DNA of 64,000 nucleotides from an uncultured Myxococcales bacterium (GTDB lineage: Bacteria; Myxococcota; Myxococcia; Myxococcales; Myxococcaceae). This document shows, piece after piece, positions 14,756 through 22,867 of the stretch (the stretch's first letter is position 1; each line of letters opens with the position of its first letter). A model generated the notes under the pieces. It worked only from the letters and a program-made list of their open reading frames with translations, was not told where the DNA came from and did no database searches. Both the position numbers and the translations under genes were made by a program. The stretch is from assembly GCA_937980205.1 (NCBI GenBank), contig CALJKW010000021.1, positions 62,001 to 126,000 on the forward strand, written 5' to 3'.

Positions 14756-16631
14756 GGGCGGCCTCTTTGGCCGGCGCGCCCTGCAAGAGCGGCTGCGTGA
14801 TGGAGCGGAAGGCGGACCAGGACTGCGCGCTCACCTCGAGGTTGCCGTACCAGGCGAAGTCGAAGCGGCGGGTGAGCTCCTTGAAGGGGGTCAGCGCGGA
14901 CATGGGCCCCTTGAAGCCGCGGAAGTAGTCCCAGTTGCTCTTGGCGGGGTCGTAGTCGATGGCGCCGTCGCGGTGCAGGCGCGAGAGCAGCGCGAGGTAG
15001 AGGTTGCGAATGGCTTCGCGGAAGAGGCCCCTGGCGGCGAGCTCGTCGGCGAGGCCGGCCCAGCCCTCGGGAGGGCGCGAGAGCGCGTTCATCGGGTCGG
15101 GCGCGAGCGCGGCTTCCTGCACGCCGCTCTGCTCGGCGAAGATCTCGGCGGGCGTCTTGCCGCCGAGGTTCTTGAGCAGGAGGTAGAGCAAGAGGCCGAC
15201 GATGAGCAGCACGGCGGCGACCATGACGAGGTTGGAGAGGCCGGTGGCGAAGCCGAGATCGAGGCTCGTCGACGGAGCAGGGCGGCGGTCGCGGTCGGGC
15301 TCGAAGAGCCACTCGAGGAAGCGCTTGAGCAGGTCGCGGAACCACTTGCCGATGCCGCCCTCTTCGTCGTCGGGCTCTTCGGGCTTGGGCGGCTTGGGCT
15401 CGTCGGGGGGATCGACGGCGAACTCGGGGCGGGCGAGCACGGCCTTCGCGGCGTCGCGCGCCTCTGCGGAGGTGGAGGCGTCGGCCGCGGCGGCCTGCAG
15501 CTCGTGCATGCCGCGCTCGAGCTCGTCGGCGGCGGACTCGCAGTCCTCCTCGTCGTAGGCGAGGCGCTCGATGCGGGTGACGAAGCGCGACAGGGCCGCG
15601 TGAGAGCTCTCGGGGAGCGTGTCCGCGGTGGCGAGATCGCTCTGGGTGAAGCTCTGGTCGAGGCCGCAGTCGTGGACGACGGCGCGCAGGCGCTGGCTCA
15701 TCGCGGTGGACTGCTCGGCAGCGCGCGGCGCTCCGGGGACCCAGGTGCCGCTCCAGTCGTCCTGCGCGTTGGCGAGGCCGGGCACGAGCAGCAGGGCGAG
15801 CACGGCGGCGGTGGCGCCGGCCTTGGGCTTGCGGCGGCGCGGCAGCTGCTCGAGCTGGGTGAGGAGATCGAGGCCCTCCTGGCGGACGCGGCCGTCGATG
15901 AGCAGGAGGGCGGCGCTCGCGGCGCGCAGCGGCTCGAAGAGCGAGAACGTCAGCGCGACGAGCGCGGCGAGCCAGACCGGGTTGTCGATCGAGACGAAGC
16001 GGTTCACGAAGGTGACGTTGAGCGCGAGCAGCTTCGAGCCGACGAGCAGGCTCGCGTTGACGAGCAGGTGGATGTTCAACGCCACGATGAGCTGGGTGAG
16101 CCCGCACAGGCGCAGCGTCGAGGCGGTGTGCCGGGCCGGCCCGAGCATCTTCGAGCAGGTGCCGTAGAGGCCGAGCAGGCTGCCGCGGCCCTTCATGGCG
16201 ACGGCGTACGCGGCGAGGTGCGAGGTGACGAGGAAGAACCCGATGCCGAGCGAGAAGCACCAGATCATGCCGTTGAGGACGAGGCAGTAGCCGGCGCAGA
16301 ACACGAGCGCCGGGGCGCGCTTGAGCGCCGCGAAGAACGAGCGCCACGATGAGGGCTCGCCCGGCTCGAGGAGCTGTTGCTCGAGGTAGTGGGCCGAGGC
16401 GCCCTGCGCGACGGCGCGGAACATCCACGCCGCGGTGAAGAGCGCGACGGGGATGAAGAGCGGCCGCTTGTGGAGGACGGCGCCGGCGAGCTCGAAGGTG
16501 GCGGCGACGAGGGCGGCGCCGGCGGGCAGGGTGATGGCCCAGACGCCCATGGTGCGGCTGCACAGGCGGATGGCGGCGTCGAACAGCCCCAGGGTGGTGC
16601 GCGGCCTGAGCTCGAGGGCGTCGACGGCCAT
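14748..16631 (-). CDS. Multi-pass membrane protein with C-terminal DUF4129 domain
   Basis: A 627-residue protein. The first 240 residues contain about six to seven hydrophobic helices. A second hydrophobic stretch (about 275-290, LLLVPGLANA) resembles an internal signal sequence, so residues about 290-445 are probably extracytoplasmic; this part is Glu/Asp/Pro-rich. A helix at about 465-490 returns to the cytoplasm, and the DUF4129 domain follows (residues about 530-610, FREAIRNLYLALLSRLHRDG and FAWYGNLEVSAQSW). DUF4129 genes accompany MoxR/DUF58 systems. The arrangement suggests that a membrane protein and a secreted DUF4129 protein have been joined. It overlaps DUF4350 by eight bases. Confidence 0.85.
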   Translation of the reverse strand: MAVDALELRPRTTLGLFDAAIRLCSRTMGVWAITLPAGAALVAATFELAGAVLHKRPLFIPVALFTAAWMFRAVAQGASAHYLEQQLLEPGEPSSWRSFFAALKRAPALVFCAGYCLVLNGMIWCFSLGIGFFLVTSHLAAYAVAMKGRGSLLGLYGTCSKMLGPARHTASTLRLCGLTQLIVALNIHLLVNASLLVGSKLLALNVTFVNRFVSIDNPVWLAALVALTFSLFEPLRAASAALLLIDGRVRQEGLDLLTQLEQLPRRRKPKAGATAAVLALLLVPGLANAQDDWSGTWVPGAPRAAEQSTAMSQRLRAVVHDCGLDQSFTQSDLATADTLPESSHAALSRFVTRIERLAYDEEDCESAADELERGMHELQAAAADASTSAEARDAAKAVLARPEFAVDPPDEPKPPKPEEPDDEEGGIGKWFRDLLKRFLEWLFEPDRDRRPAPSTSLDLGFATGLSNLVMVAAVLLIVGLLLYLLLKNLGGKTPAEIFAEQSGVQEAALAPDPMNALSRPPEGWAGLADELAARGLFREAIRNLYLALLSRLHRDGAIDYDPAKSNWDYFRGFKGPMSALTPFKELTRRFDFAWYGNLEVSAQSWSAFRSITQPLLQGAPAKEAAHA

Positions 16632-16635
16632 GGGT

Positions 16636-16905
16636 CTAGAGTCTGAACAGCGCCGCGATGCCCCAGACGACGGCGAAGACGACGGTGACGCTGACGAGGG
16701 CGAGGAAGAGCGAGCCGAAGCTCCAGTCGTTGCGCTCGACGAGCTTCTTGGCCTCGGCGAGGCGGGCGGCGAGGCACTTCGCGCAGCGGTTGATGCCCTC
16801 GAACTGCGTGGTGCACTCGGTGCAGATGACGTTCCGGCACTCGACGCAGATTCCGATGCCGCTTCGGTCGGGGTGATAGAAGCAGCGTCCGGAGCCGGCG
16901 ATCAT
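16636..16905 (-). CDS. Small B-box-type zinc-ribbon membrane protein
   Basis: An 89-residue protein. The N-terminal half carries a cysteine/histidine cluster (CFYHPDRSGIGICVECRNVI then CTECTTQF and CAKC) that matches the B-box zinc finger spacing found in small bacterial membrane proteins. A single helix lies at about residues 62-86. It lies four bases upstream of the DUF4129 gene and is the first gene of the MoxR-1 operon. The start codon shares two bases with that of a divergent lipoprotein gene. Zinc binding is inferred from the cysteines; a partner is not known. Confidence 0.85.
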   Translation of the reverse strand: MIAGSGRCFYHPDRSGIGICVECRNVICTECTTQFEGINRCAKCLAARLAEAKKLVERNDWSFGSLFLALVSVTVVFAVVWGIAALFRL

Positions 16906-17347
16906 GCGCGCGAAAGCCTACCTGCAAAGTGTCGTGGTGTGGGGGTTGCTGCTGCTGGGCTGCAGCACGCAGAGCCCCTGCGAGGCGATGGGCGGCCGCT
17001 GCACGCGGCCCGACGTCGACTGCGGGCCAGCGGCGGTGTTCACCGGCTACGACGCCGAGTGCGAGCCGAACAGCAAGTGCTGCGTGCCGAGGGGGGCGCA
17101 GCCGGTCGACGCGGGGACGAGCGCGTGCGTGCAGGGCGGCGGCAAGTGCCAGACGGAAGATCTGCCGTGCGGGGCGGGAACCGTGAGGACGAACCTGAGC
17201 GGCTGCACCACCGGGAACCAGTGCTGCGCGCCCTCGCCGAACGCGTGCAAGCCGAAGGGGCGCTGCGCTTCGATGTGCAACACGAACGAGGCGATCGGCT
17301 TCAACGCTCCCGATTGTCCGGGCATGGCGTGCTGCACGCCGAAGTGA
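16904..17347 (+). CDS. Cysteine-rich lipoprotein
   Basis: A 147-residue protein with a lipoprotein signal peptide (VVVWGLLLLGC, lipid Cys at residue 20) and fourteen or more further cysteines arranged in repeated CxxxGGxC...CC modules (GGRCTRPDVDC, KCCVPRG, GGKCQTEDLPC, QCCAPSP, GRCASMC, ACCTPK). Such short secreted proteins with repeating disulfide-type modules are frequent in myxobacteria; their functions are mostly unknown. Disulfide bonding in the periplasm or at the cell surface is inferred. The start ATG at 16904 overlaps the divergent start at 16905, so its promoter must lie within the divergent coding region. Confidence 0.82.
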   Translation: MRAKAYLQSVVVWGLLLLGCSTQSPCEAMGGRCTRPDVDCGPAAVFTGYDAECEPNSKCCVPRGAQPVDAGTSACVQGGGKCQTEDLPCGAGTVRTNLSGCTTGNQCCAPSPNACKPKGRCASMCNTNEAIGFNAPDCPGMACCTPK

Positions 17348-17351
17348 GCTC

Positions 17352-18893
17352 TTAAAGCTCTTCGAGGAACTCGTCGTTGTACGTGTAGCGGGTGACGCGC
17401 TTGACGAGCGCTTCCATCGCCTCGACGGGCTTCACGCTGAAGAGCATCTGACGCAGCTTCTTCACCTTCTCGTACTCCTTGAAGGTGAAGAGCTTCTCCT
17501 CTTTGCGCGTGCCGGACTGCGGGATGTTGATGGCGGGCCAGATGCGCTTCTCGGCGAGCAGGCGGTCGAGGGTGACCTCGCTGTTACCGGTGCCCTTGAA
17601 CTCTTCGAAGATGACCTCGTCCATGCGGCTGCCGGTGTCGATGAGCGCGGTGGCGACGATGGTGAGCGTGCCGGCCTCTTCCGTCGCGCGTGCGGCGCCG
17701 AAGAGCCGCTTGGGGCGCTCGAGCGCGCGGGAGTCGACGCCGCCGGTCATGGTGCGACCGGAGGACTCGACCTCTTTGTTGAACGCGCGCGCGACGCGGG
17801 TGATCGAGTCGAGCAGGACGAGCACGTCCTTGCCGGTCTCGACCATGCGCTTGGCGCGCTCCATGGCGAGCTCGACGACCTTTAAGTGATCCTGCGTCGG
17901 GCGGTCGGAGCTCGACGCGAGCACCTCGGCCTTGATGCTGCGGCGCATGTCGGTGACTTCTTCGGGGCGCTCGTCGATGAGCACCACCATCACGTGGATC
18001 TCGGGATGGTTGGTGAGCACGGCCTGCGCGATGCGCTGCAGCATGATCGTCTTGCCGGTCTTCGGCGGCGCCGTGATGAGCATGCGCTGGCCGCGGCCGA
18101 GCGGAGCGATGACGTCGAGCACGCGGGTGACGAGCTCCTTGGGCTGGTGCTCGAGCTTGATGCGCTCGACGGGGTCGACCGAGGTGAGGTCTCCGAAGTG
18201 GGGGAGGCGCGTGGCCTGATCGAGCGGGTTGCCGTCGACGGTGTCGACGCGCTGGATGATGCCCTTCATGCCGCGCATCTGCGCCTGGGCGGTGAGGTAC
18301 TGGCCGGTGCGGAGCCTCAGCTTCTGCACGAGGTTCTTCGGGAGCTCGGGATCCTCCGGCGAGGCGAGCAGGTTCTTCTTGAGCTGCCTCAGGTACGCGT
18401 TCGGCCCCTTGACGTCGGTGTCGAGCACGCCTTCGACGGCCTGCACCGGACCGGGCGGAGGAGGCTGGCCCGGAGGCGCGCCGCGCTGTGCGGCCTGCTG
18501 CGCCGCGAGCGCCTGCTGGTGCTGGACGCGCTGCTTGTACGCCTCGACCTCCTGCGCGGTGAGGAACACCTGCACCTGCTGGCCGTCGGGCTGAGTCACC
18601 ATCCGGTACGCCTGGCCCTCGGGGGTGAAGAAGACCGGGTTGCCCTTGCGGCGGCGGCGGCGGCGCCGCTTGCGACCCTGGCCGGGCTGGCCGGGCTGGC
18701 CTTGCGGGAAGCCGCCCTGCTGCGGAGCGCCGCCGGGAGCGGGTGCGCCACCTTCCTCGGGGCCGCCTTCGTCGGGGCCTTCGTCGCCGTCGTCACCGTC
18801 GTCGGCTCCACCGTCGTCGACCGGAGCAGCCTCGGGCGGCGGGACATCGGTGGGCGTGGGCGGATCCTTCGGATCGTTGGGATCGGTGCTCAT
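17352..18893 (-). CDS. rho: Transcription termination factor Rho (divergent, long N-terminus)
   Basis: A 513-residue protein. The C-terminal RecA-type motor (residues about 240-510) is clearly Rho: Walker A ITAPPKTGKT, VLIDERPEEVTDMRRSIKAE, LLDSITRVARAFN, GGVDSRALERPKRLFGAAR, and EEFKGTGNSEVTLDRLLAEK. The N-terminal 110 residues are acidic/Pro/Gly-rich and include an Arg run (KRRRRRRRK), likely disordered and RNA- or partner-binding. The usual Rho OB-fold RNP motif (DGFGFLR) is not recognisable; the corresponding place reads KGPNAYLRQ, while LRLRTGQYLTAQ resembles the later OB strand. It is therefore either the main Rho with an unusual primary RNA site or a paralogue. It follows the sppA-like gene after 121 bases. 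Confidence 0.9.
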   Translation of the reverse strand: MSTDPNDPKDPPTPTDVPPPEAAPVDDGGADDGDDGDEGPDEGGPEEGGAPAPGGAPQQGGFPQGQPGQPGQGRKRRRRRRRKGNPVFFTPEGQAYRMVTQPDGQQVQVFLTAQEVEAYKQRVQHQQALAAQQAAQRGAPPGQPPPPGPVQAVEGVLDTDVKGPNAYLRQLKKNLLASPEDPELPKNLVQKLRLRTGQYLTAQAQMRGMKGIIQRVDTVDGNPLDQATRLPHFGDLTSVDPVERIKLEHQPKELVTRVLDVIAPLGRGQRMLITAPPKTGKTIMLQRIAQAVLTNHPEIHVMVVLIDERPEEVTDMRRSIKAEVLASSSDRPTQDHLKVVELAMERAKRMVETGKDVLVLLDSITRVARAFNKEVESSGRTMTGGVDSRALERPKRLFGAARATEEAGTLTIVATALIDTGSRMDEVIFEEFKGTGNSEVTLDRLLAEKRIWPAINIPQSGTRKEEKLFTFKEYEKVKKLRQMLFSVKPVEAMEALVKRVTRYTYNDEFLEEL

Positions 18894-19014
18894 TTACGGC
18901 TCCGTGTTGTGGGCAGGCAGTGTTGCGGGGACGTTGTGTCCGAACCGCTCTTTCCTGTGACGCTCCGGGTCTGGCGAGGACCGAACGGAGTGACGACGGA
19001 GGGATAGCAGCTTT

Positions 19015-21489
19015 TCAGTCCACGTGCAGTTCAAAACCCAGGTGAGCCTTCACGCCGGGCTCGAGCTGCCAGGCGGCGACTCCGAGGGTGCGCGCGAGCT
19101 TCTGCAGGGCCGTCTCCGGAGGCCTCTCGACCTCGAGGCGCGAGAGCGCGCGCCCGTAGGCGCCGGCGTTGAGCAGGCTGCCGACGAAGCCGCCGCTGCC
19201 GCCGTAGACGGCGATCTCGACGTCGCCGGTGGTGCCCAGGCCCGCGCGGGTGCGCGCCGAGGCGATGGCGTCGCCCAAGCCCCCGAGCTGATCGACGAGG
19301 CCCTTCGCCTTGGCGTCGGCGCCGCTCCAGACGCGGCCCTGCGCGAGCGCGTGCAGCTCTTCCTTCGTCTTCTTCCGGCTCGAGGCGGCCTCGGTGATGA
19401 ACGAGTCGTAGAACGCGTCGATCCACTTCTGCGCGGCCTCGCGCTGCTTGTCGGACCACGGCTCGTAGAGATCCGAGATGCCGGCGAGCTCGCCGCGGTT
19501 GATGGAGACCTGGTTGACGCCGAGCTTCTCGGCGAGATCTTTCACTCCGGGCTTCAAGTAGAAGACGCCGATGCTGCCGGTGATGGTGCCTTCCTCGGCC
19601 CAGATCTCGTCGGCGCCCATCGCGGCGTAGTAGCCGCCGGACGCAGCGACGTCGCCCATCGACGCGACGACGGGCTTCTTCTTCTTCGCCTGCAGCACGG
19701 CGCGGTACATCAGATCGCTGGCGAGGCCGTCGCCGCCGGGCGAGTCGACGCGGACGACGATGGCGGCGACGGAGGGATCGCCGGCGGCCTGGTCGATGGC
19801 GCGGATGAACGTGTCGGCGCCGGCGGTCTTGGTGAGGCCGAGCGGGTCGGAGCCGTCTTTCCCTCCGCCGATGGTGCCGATGACGGGGATGACGGCGATG
19901 CGGGTGCGGAAGCCCCAGCGGTCGTCGTCGTAGTCGAACGGCTTGTACGGCGAGGCGAGCTGGCCGCCGGGGATGAGATCCGAGAGCTTGTCTTCGAGCT
20001 GGTCGGGGGTGAGGACGTCGTCGATGAGGCCGAGCTCCTTCGAGCGCTTCGTGGACTTGAGGCCCTCGGCGACGGCCGCGTCCCACTGCTCCTGGGTGAG
20101 CTTGCGCGACGACATGACGGCCTCGGCGATGACGCGGGCGTCGGTGTCGAGGTAGGCGTCGATGGCCTCGCGCTGCTCGGGCGCCATGTCGGAGCGCGTG
20201 AACTGGTCGGGCGAGTTCTTGTACTTGCCGACGCGGGCGACGTCGAAGCGGACGCCGAGCTTCTCGGCGGCGGAGCCGAAGAAGATGACGTTCGACTGCA
20301 GGCCGTCGACGGTCATCATCGCCTCGGGCACCGCGTAGACGTGATCGGCGGCGGTCGCGACGAGGTAGTCCTGATCGGTGCACGAGAGGATGAGCGCGAC
20401 GACCTTCTTGTCGGCGTTGCGCAGCTTGAGGATGGCCTGGCGGAGCTCCTGCGAGCGACCGACGCCCAGGCCCGAGGTCTCGACCTTGAGCACGACGCCG
20501 CGCAGCTTCGGGTCGAGCGCGGCGCGGTCGAGCAGCGCGAGGGTGCGGACGTAGCGATCGGCCTCGCGGACGCCGAGCAGCGTGCCGACGGTGCCGGTGC
20601 CCTCGTTCTCGCCGAGGTTGGACATGTCGACGAGGGCGATGACTCCGTCGCGGATGGGGAGGTTCGGGACCTTGTCGATGCCGAAGCGTGCGAAGGCGAG
20701 GTGGTTCAAGCCCTGCGAGGCGCCGCCGACCGCGTAGCCGGCGCCGAAGTGCGAGGTGTCGAGGCGCAGGCCGAGCTGCACGGCGAGGCCGGTGGTGCTG
20801 TTGAAGCCGTGGCTCGCGCCGGCGAAGACGTGGAAGCCGGAGAAGATCATGGCGTCGAGCGAGTAGGTCATGCGGCTGCCGCCGGGGCCGCCCAGCTCGT
20901 CGATGATCCAGTCGACGCCGACGGTGAGCCGCTCGCGCAGCGGGCGGATGCCGATGCCGACGTCCCAGCGGCGGACCAGCGTGATGCCGTTGTAGGTCGG
21001 TTCGTCGACGTTCTTCACCGCGACGCCCATCGAGAAGTAGCGGGAGAAGCGGGTCTGCAGGCCGAGGTCGACGCTGAAGGCCTTGGGGATGATGCCGTTG
21101 TCGAACCAGTTGAAGTTGATGCCGAGCGCGATGCCTTCGCCGCCGACTCCGAGCGCGAAGCTGGTCTTGCGGAAGTCGCGGACGCCGTCGCTGCGCATCC
21201 ACTCGACGGAGAGGCCCGCGCCGATGAAGTCGAGCGGGTTGATGGCGGCGTAGAGGCCGTCGTTCACCTCGAGGCGCGCGATGCTGCGCTCGTGGGCGTA
21301 GAAGAGCTCGAACATGCCCGAGTGCACGACGCCGGCGGGGTTGTAGGTGGCGGCCGTCGGGCCGCGGGCGTAGGCGGCGCCGACGGGGAGCAGGGTGATG
21401 CCGCGGGAAGGGTCGCTGTGGACGGTTGCGTCGACCTGGGCGAGCGCTGAGCTGGAGACGAGGCAGAGCAGGGCGGCGGCGAGGCGCAT
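19015..21489 (-). CDS. sppA: SppA-type serine protease fused to an N-terminal outer-membrane beta-barrel-like domain
   Basis: An 824-residue protein with a Sec signal peptide (MRLAAALLCLVSSSALA). Residues about 20-275 show alternating amphipathic strands typical of outer-membrane barrels (RGITLLPVGAAYARGPTAAT at the start). Residues about 280-740 are a two-lobed 67-kDa-type SppA: the Lys of the dyad lies in VGKYKNSPDQF (Lys424) and the Ser in GDVAASGGYYAA (Ser617), with RVDSPGGDGLAS between. E. coli SppA is an inner-membrane enzyme that degrades signal peptides; this protein lacks the usual N-terminal membrane helix and instead has a barrel, so it may act at the outer membrane. Both catalytic residues are intact. 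Confidence 0.88.
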   Translation of the reverse strand: MRLAAALLCLVSSSALAQVDATVHSDPSRGITLLPVGAAYARGPTAATYNPAGVVHSGMFELFYAHERSIARLEVNDGLYAAINPLDFIGAGLSVEWMRSDGVRDFRKTSFALGVGGEGIALGINFNWFDNGIIPKAFSVDLGLQTRFSRYFSMGVAVKNVDEPTYNGITLVRRWDVGIGIRPLRERLTVGVDWIIDELGGPGGSRMTYSLDAMIFSGFHVFAGASHGFNSTTGLAVQLGLRLDTSHFGAGYAVGGASQGLNHLAFARFGIDKVPNLPIRDGVIALVDMSNLGENEGTGTVGTLLGVREADRYVRTLALLDRAALDPKLRGVVLKVETSGLGVGRSQELRQAILKLRNADKKVVALILSCTDQDYLVATAADHVYAVPEAMMTVDGLQSNVIFFGSAAEKLGVRFDVARVGKYKNSPDQFTRSDMAPEQREAIDAYLDTDARVIAEAVMSSRKLTQEQWDAAVAEGLKSTKRSKELGLIDDVLTPDQLEDKLSDLIPGGQLASPYKPFDYDDDRWGFRTRIAVIPVIGTIGGGKDGSDPLGLTKTAGADTFIRAIDQAAGDPSVAAIVVRVDSPGGDGLASDLMYRAVLQAKKKKPVVASMGDVAASGGYYAAMGADEIWAEEGTITGSIGVFYLKPGVKDLAEKLGVNQVSINRGELAGISDLYEPWSDKQREAAQKWIDAFYDSFITEAASSRKKTKEELHALAQGRVWSGADAKAKGLVDQLGGLGDAIASARTRAGLGTTGDVEIAVYGGSGGFVGSLLNAGAYGRALSRLEVERPPETALQKLARTLGVAAWQLEPGVKAHLGFELHVD

Positions 21490-21537
21490 GGGGCCGCTGT
21501 GTACGTCAGCGGCCTGGTGCTCGCACGCTTAACTGCC

Positions 21538-21565
21538 GGGTTCGGGTTCGCGTTCGCGTTCGGGG
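21538..21565. repeat. Short G(G/C)GTTC hexamer repeat between sppA and PEGA genes
   Basis: Four consecutive copies of a GGGTTC/GCGTTC hexamer in the 91-base gap between the barrel-SppA gene and the upstream PEGA gene. The gap otherwise carries no gene. Confidence 0.6.
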
Positions 21566-21580
21566 AGGTCGGCTGGTTCG

Positions 21581-22804
21581 TTACCAGTCTTCCATGCCGC
21601 TCTTGCTGTTGAGCGGGTCGCCGCCTTTGCTCGACTTCGAGGCTCGCGAGCCTCCGCGGTCGCTGTCTCCCCACTCGTCCATGCCGTGGCGGTTCTCGAG
21701 CGGGTCGGAGGAGGAGGACTTCTTCTCGGTCCCGCCTTCGGCTTGCGACATCACCAGGTTCACCGTGCGGCCTACTTCGGACTTGAGCTGGCCGTACTCG
21801 TCGCCCTGGAAGTTGCTGCGCTTCGCCGCCAGCCGCTTGCCGCTGCGCAGGTCGAACAGCGCCGTGCTCATCTCGAGGCCGCCGCTGTCGTTCACTTCTT
21901 TGAGCACCACCACCACGCCGCGGTCGAGGTCGAGCGTCTTGCCGATCGACGACATCGTGCTGCCGCCCTTGTCGTTCTTCGCTTCTCCGGCGAGCTTGTC
22001 GAGCAGGCCGTCGTACGCCTTGTAGCCCGGCGTCGGCGAGAGATCCGTCGCGACCTCGGTGTCCTCTGGGGTGACCTCGACGAACGCGCCATACTTCTTG
22101 AAGCCCGGCCGCTCGATGCGCAGCAGGTGCTTGCCGATCGCGAGCGTCTGCAGCGTGTTCGGCGTGTGCTGCCCCTGCAGCTCGCCGTCGAGGTAGATGC
22201 GCGCGCCCGCGGGCCGCGTCTTCACGACGATGTTGCCGCGCAGCTGCGCGTTGCGGCTGGTGGCGACCTGCGCGCGCAGGGCGATGTAGTCCTGCGGGTA
22301 CTTCTTGCGGTCGAGCTCGAACGTCGGGTTCAGCGCGATGAGATCGAGCGTCGCGATCTTCGCCTCTTCGATGTCGCCGCGGGCCTGCAGCGCGGCCGCG
22401 TACATCGCGAGCGCGTCGCACATGTGGCCGCAGTTCTTCATCGCGGCGGCCGCCTTGGTGAACTCTTTGATGGTCGCCCGGAGCTTGCGCTCGGCGTCCT
22501 CGTACTCGCGCTTCTCGAAGGCCGCCTTGCTCTCGTTGAAGCCGGTCTCGGCGCGCTTGAGCGACGCCTCGGCCTCGTCGTCCGACGGGATTCCGAAGAG
22601 ATCGTCGGAGGTCTTCACCGTCAGGCCGCTGTACTCCTTGAGGGCCTCGTTCATGTACGCCTCGACCTTGACCGACCAGGCCTCGGCGCCCTTGTCCATC
22701 GGGACGAGCAGCACCGCGATGCGGCGCGGGGTGGGTGGAGGTGCGGCGAGCGCCACGACGGGCAGCAGCGCTGCGAGAGCAACGACGGGGAGCTTCATGC
22801 GCAT
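21581..22804 (-). CDS. PEGA-domain secreted protein with repeated C-terminal tail
   Basis: A 407-residue protein. ATG 22804 gives a signal peptide (MRMKLPVVALAALLPVVALA); a GAGG element lies about ten bases before it. Residues about 95-160 form a helical TPR-like region (AERKLRATIKEFTKAAAAMK). A PEGA domain follows at about 190-245 (ARIYLDGELQGQHTPNTLQT and LLRIERPGFKKY). A beta-type region lies at about 285-355. The low-complexity C-terminus has two copies of a DPLxxxxGMxxW peptide (DPLENRHGMDEW and DPLNSKSGMEDW, the latter being the exact C-terminus). PEGA domains are surface beta-sandwich modules. The gene is probably in an operon with the related gene upstream. Confidence 0.82.
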   Translation of the reverse strand: MRMKLPVVALAALLPVVALAAPPPTPRRIAVLLVPMDKGAEAWSVKVEAYMNEALKEYSGLTVKTSDDLFGIPSDDEAEASLKRAETGFNESKAAFEKREYEDAERKLRATIKEFTKAAAAMKNCGHMCDALAMYAAALQARGDIEEAKIATLDLIALNPTFELDRKKYPQDYIALRAQVATSRNAQLRGNIVVKTRPAGARIYLDGELQGQHTPNTLQTLAIGKHLLRIERPGFKKYGAFVEVTPEDTEVATDLSPTPGYKAYDGLLDKLAGEAKNDKGGSTMSSIGKTLDLDRGVVVVLKEVNDSGGLEMSTALFDLRSGKRLAAKRSNFQGDEYGQLKSEVGRTVNLVMSQAEGGTEKKSSSSDPLENRHGMDEWGDSDRGGSRASKSSKGGDPLNSKSGMEDW

Positions 22805-22867
22805 GACGATAGCCTCAACGGGCATCCCAAAGACACTCGTAGGGACGGCCCCCGGCCCAGGAAAGTT

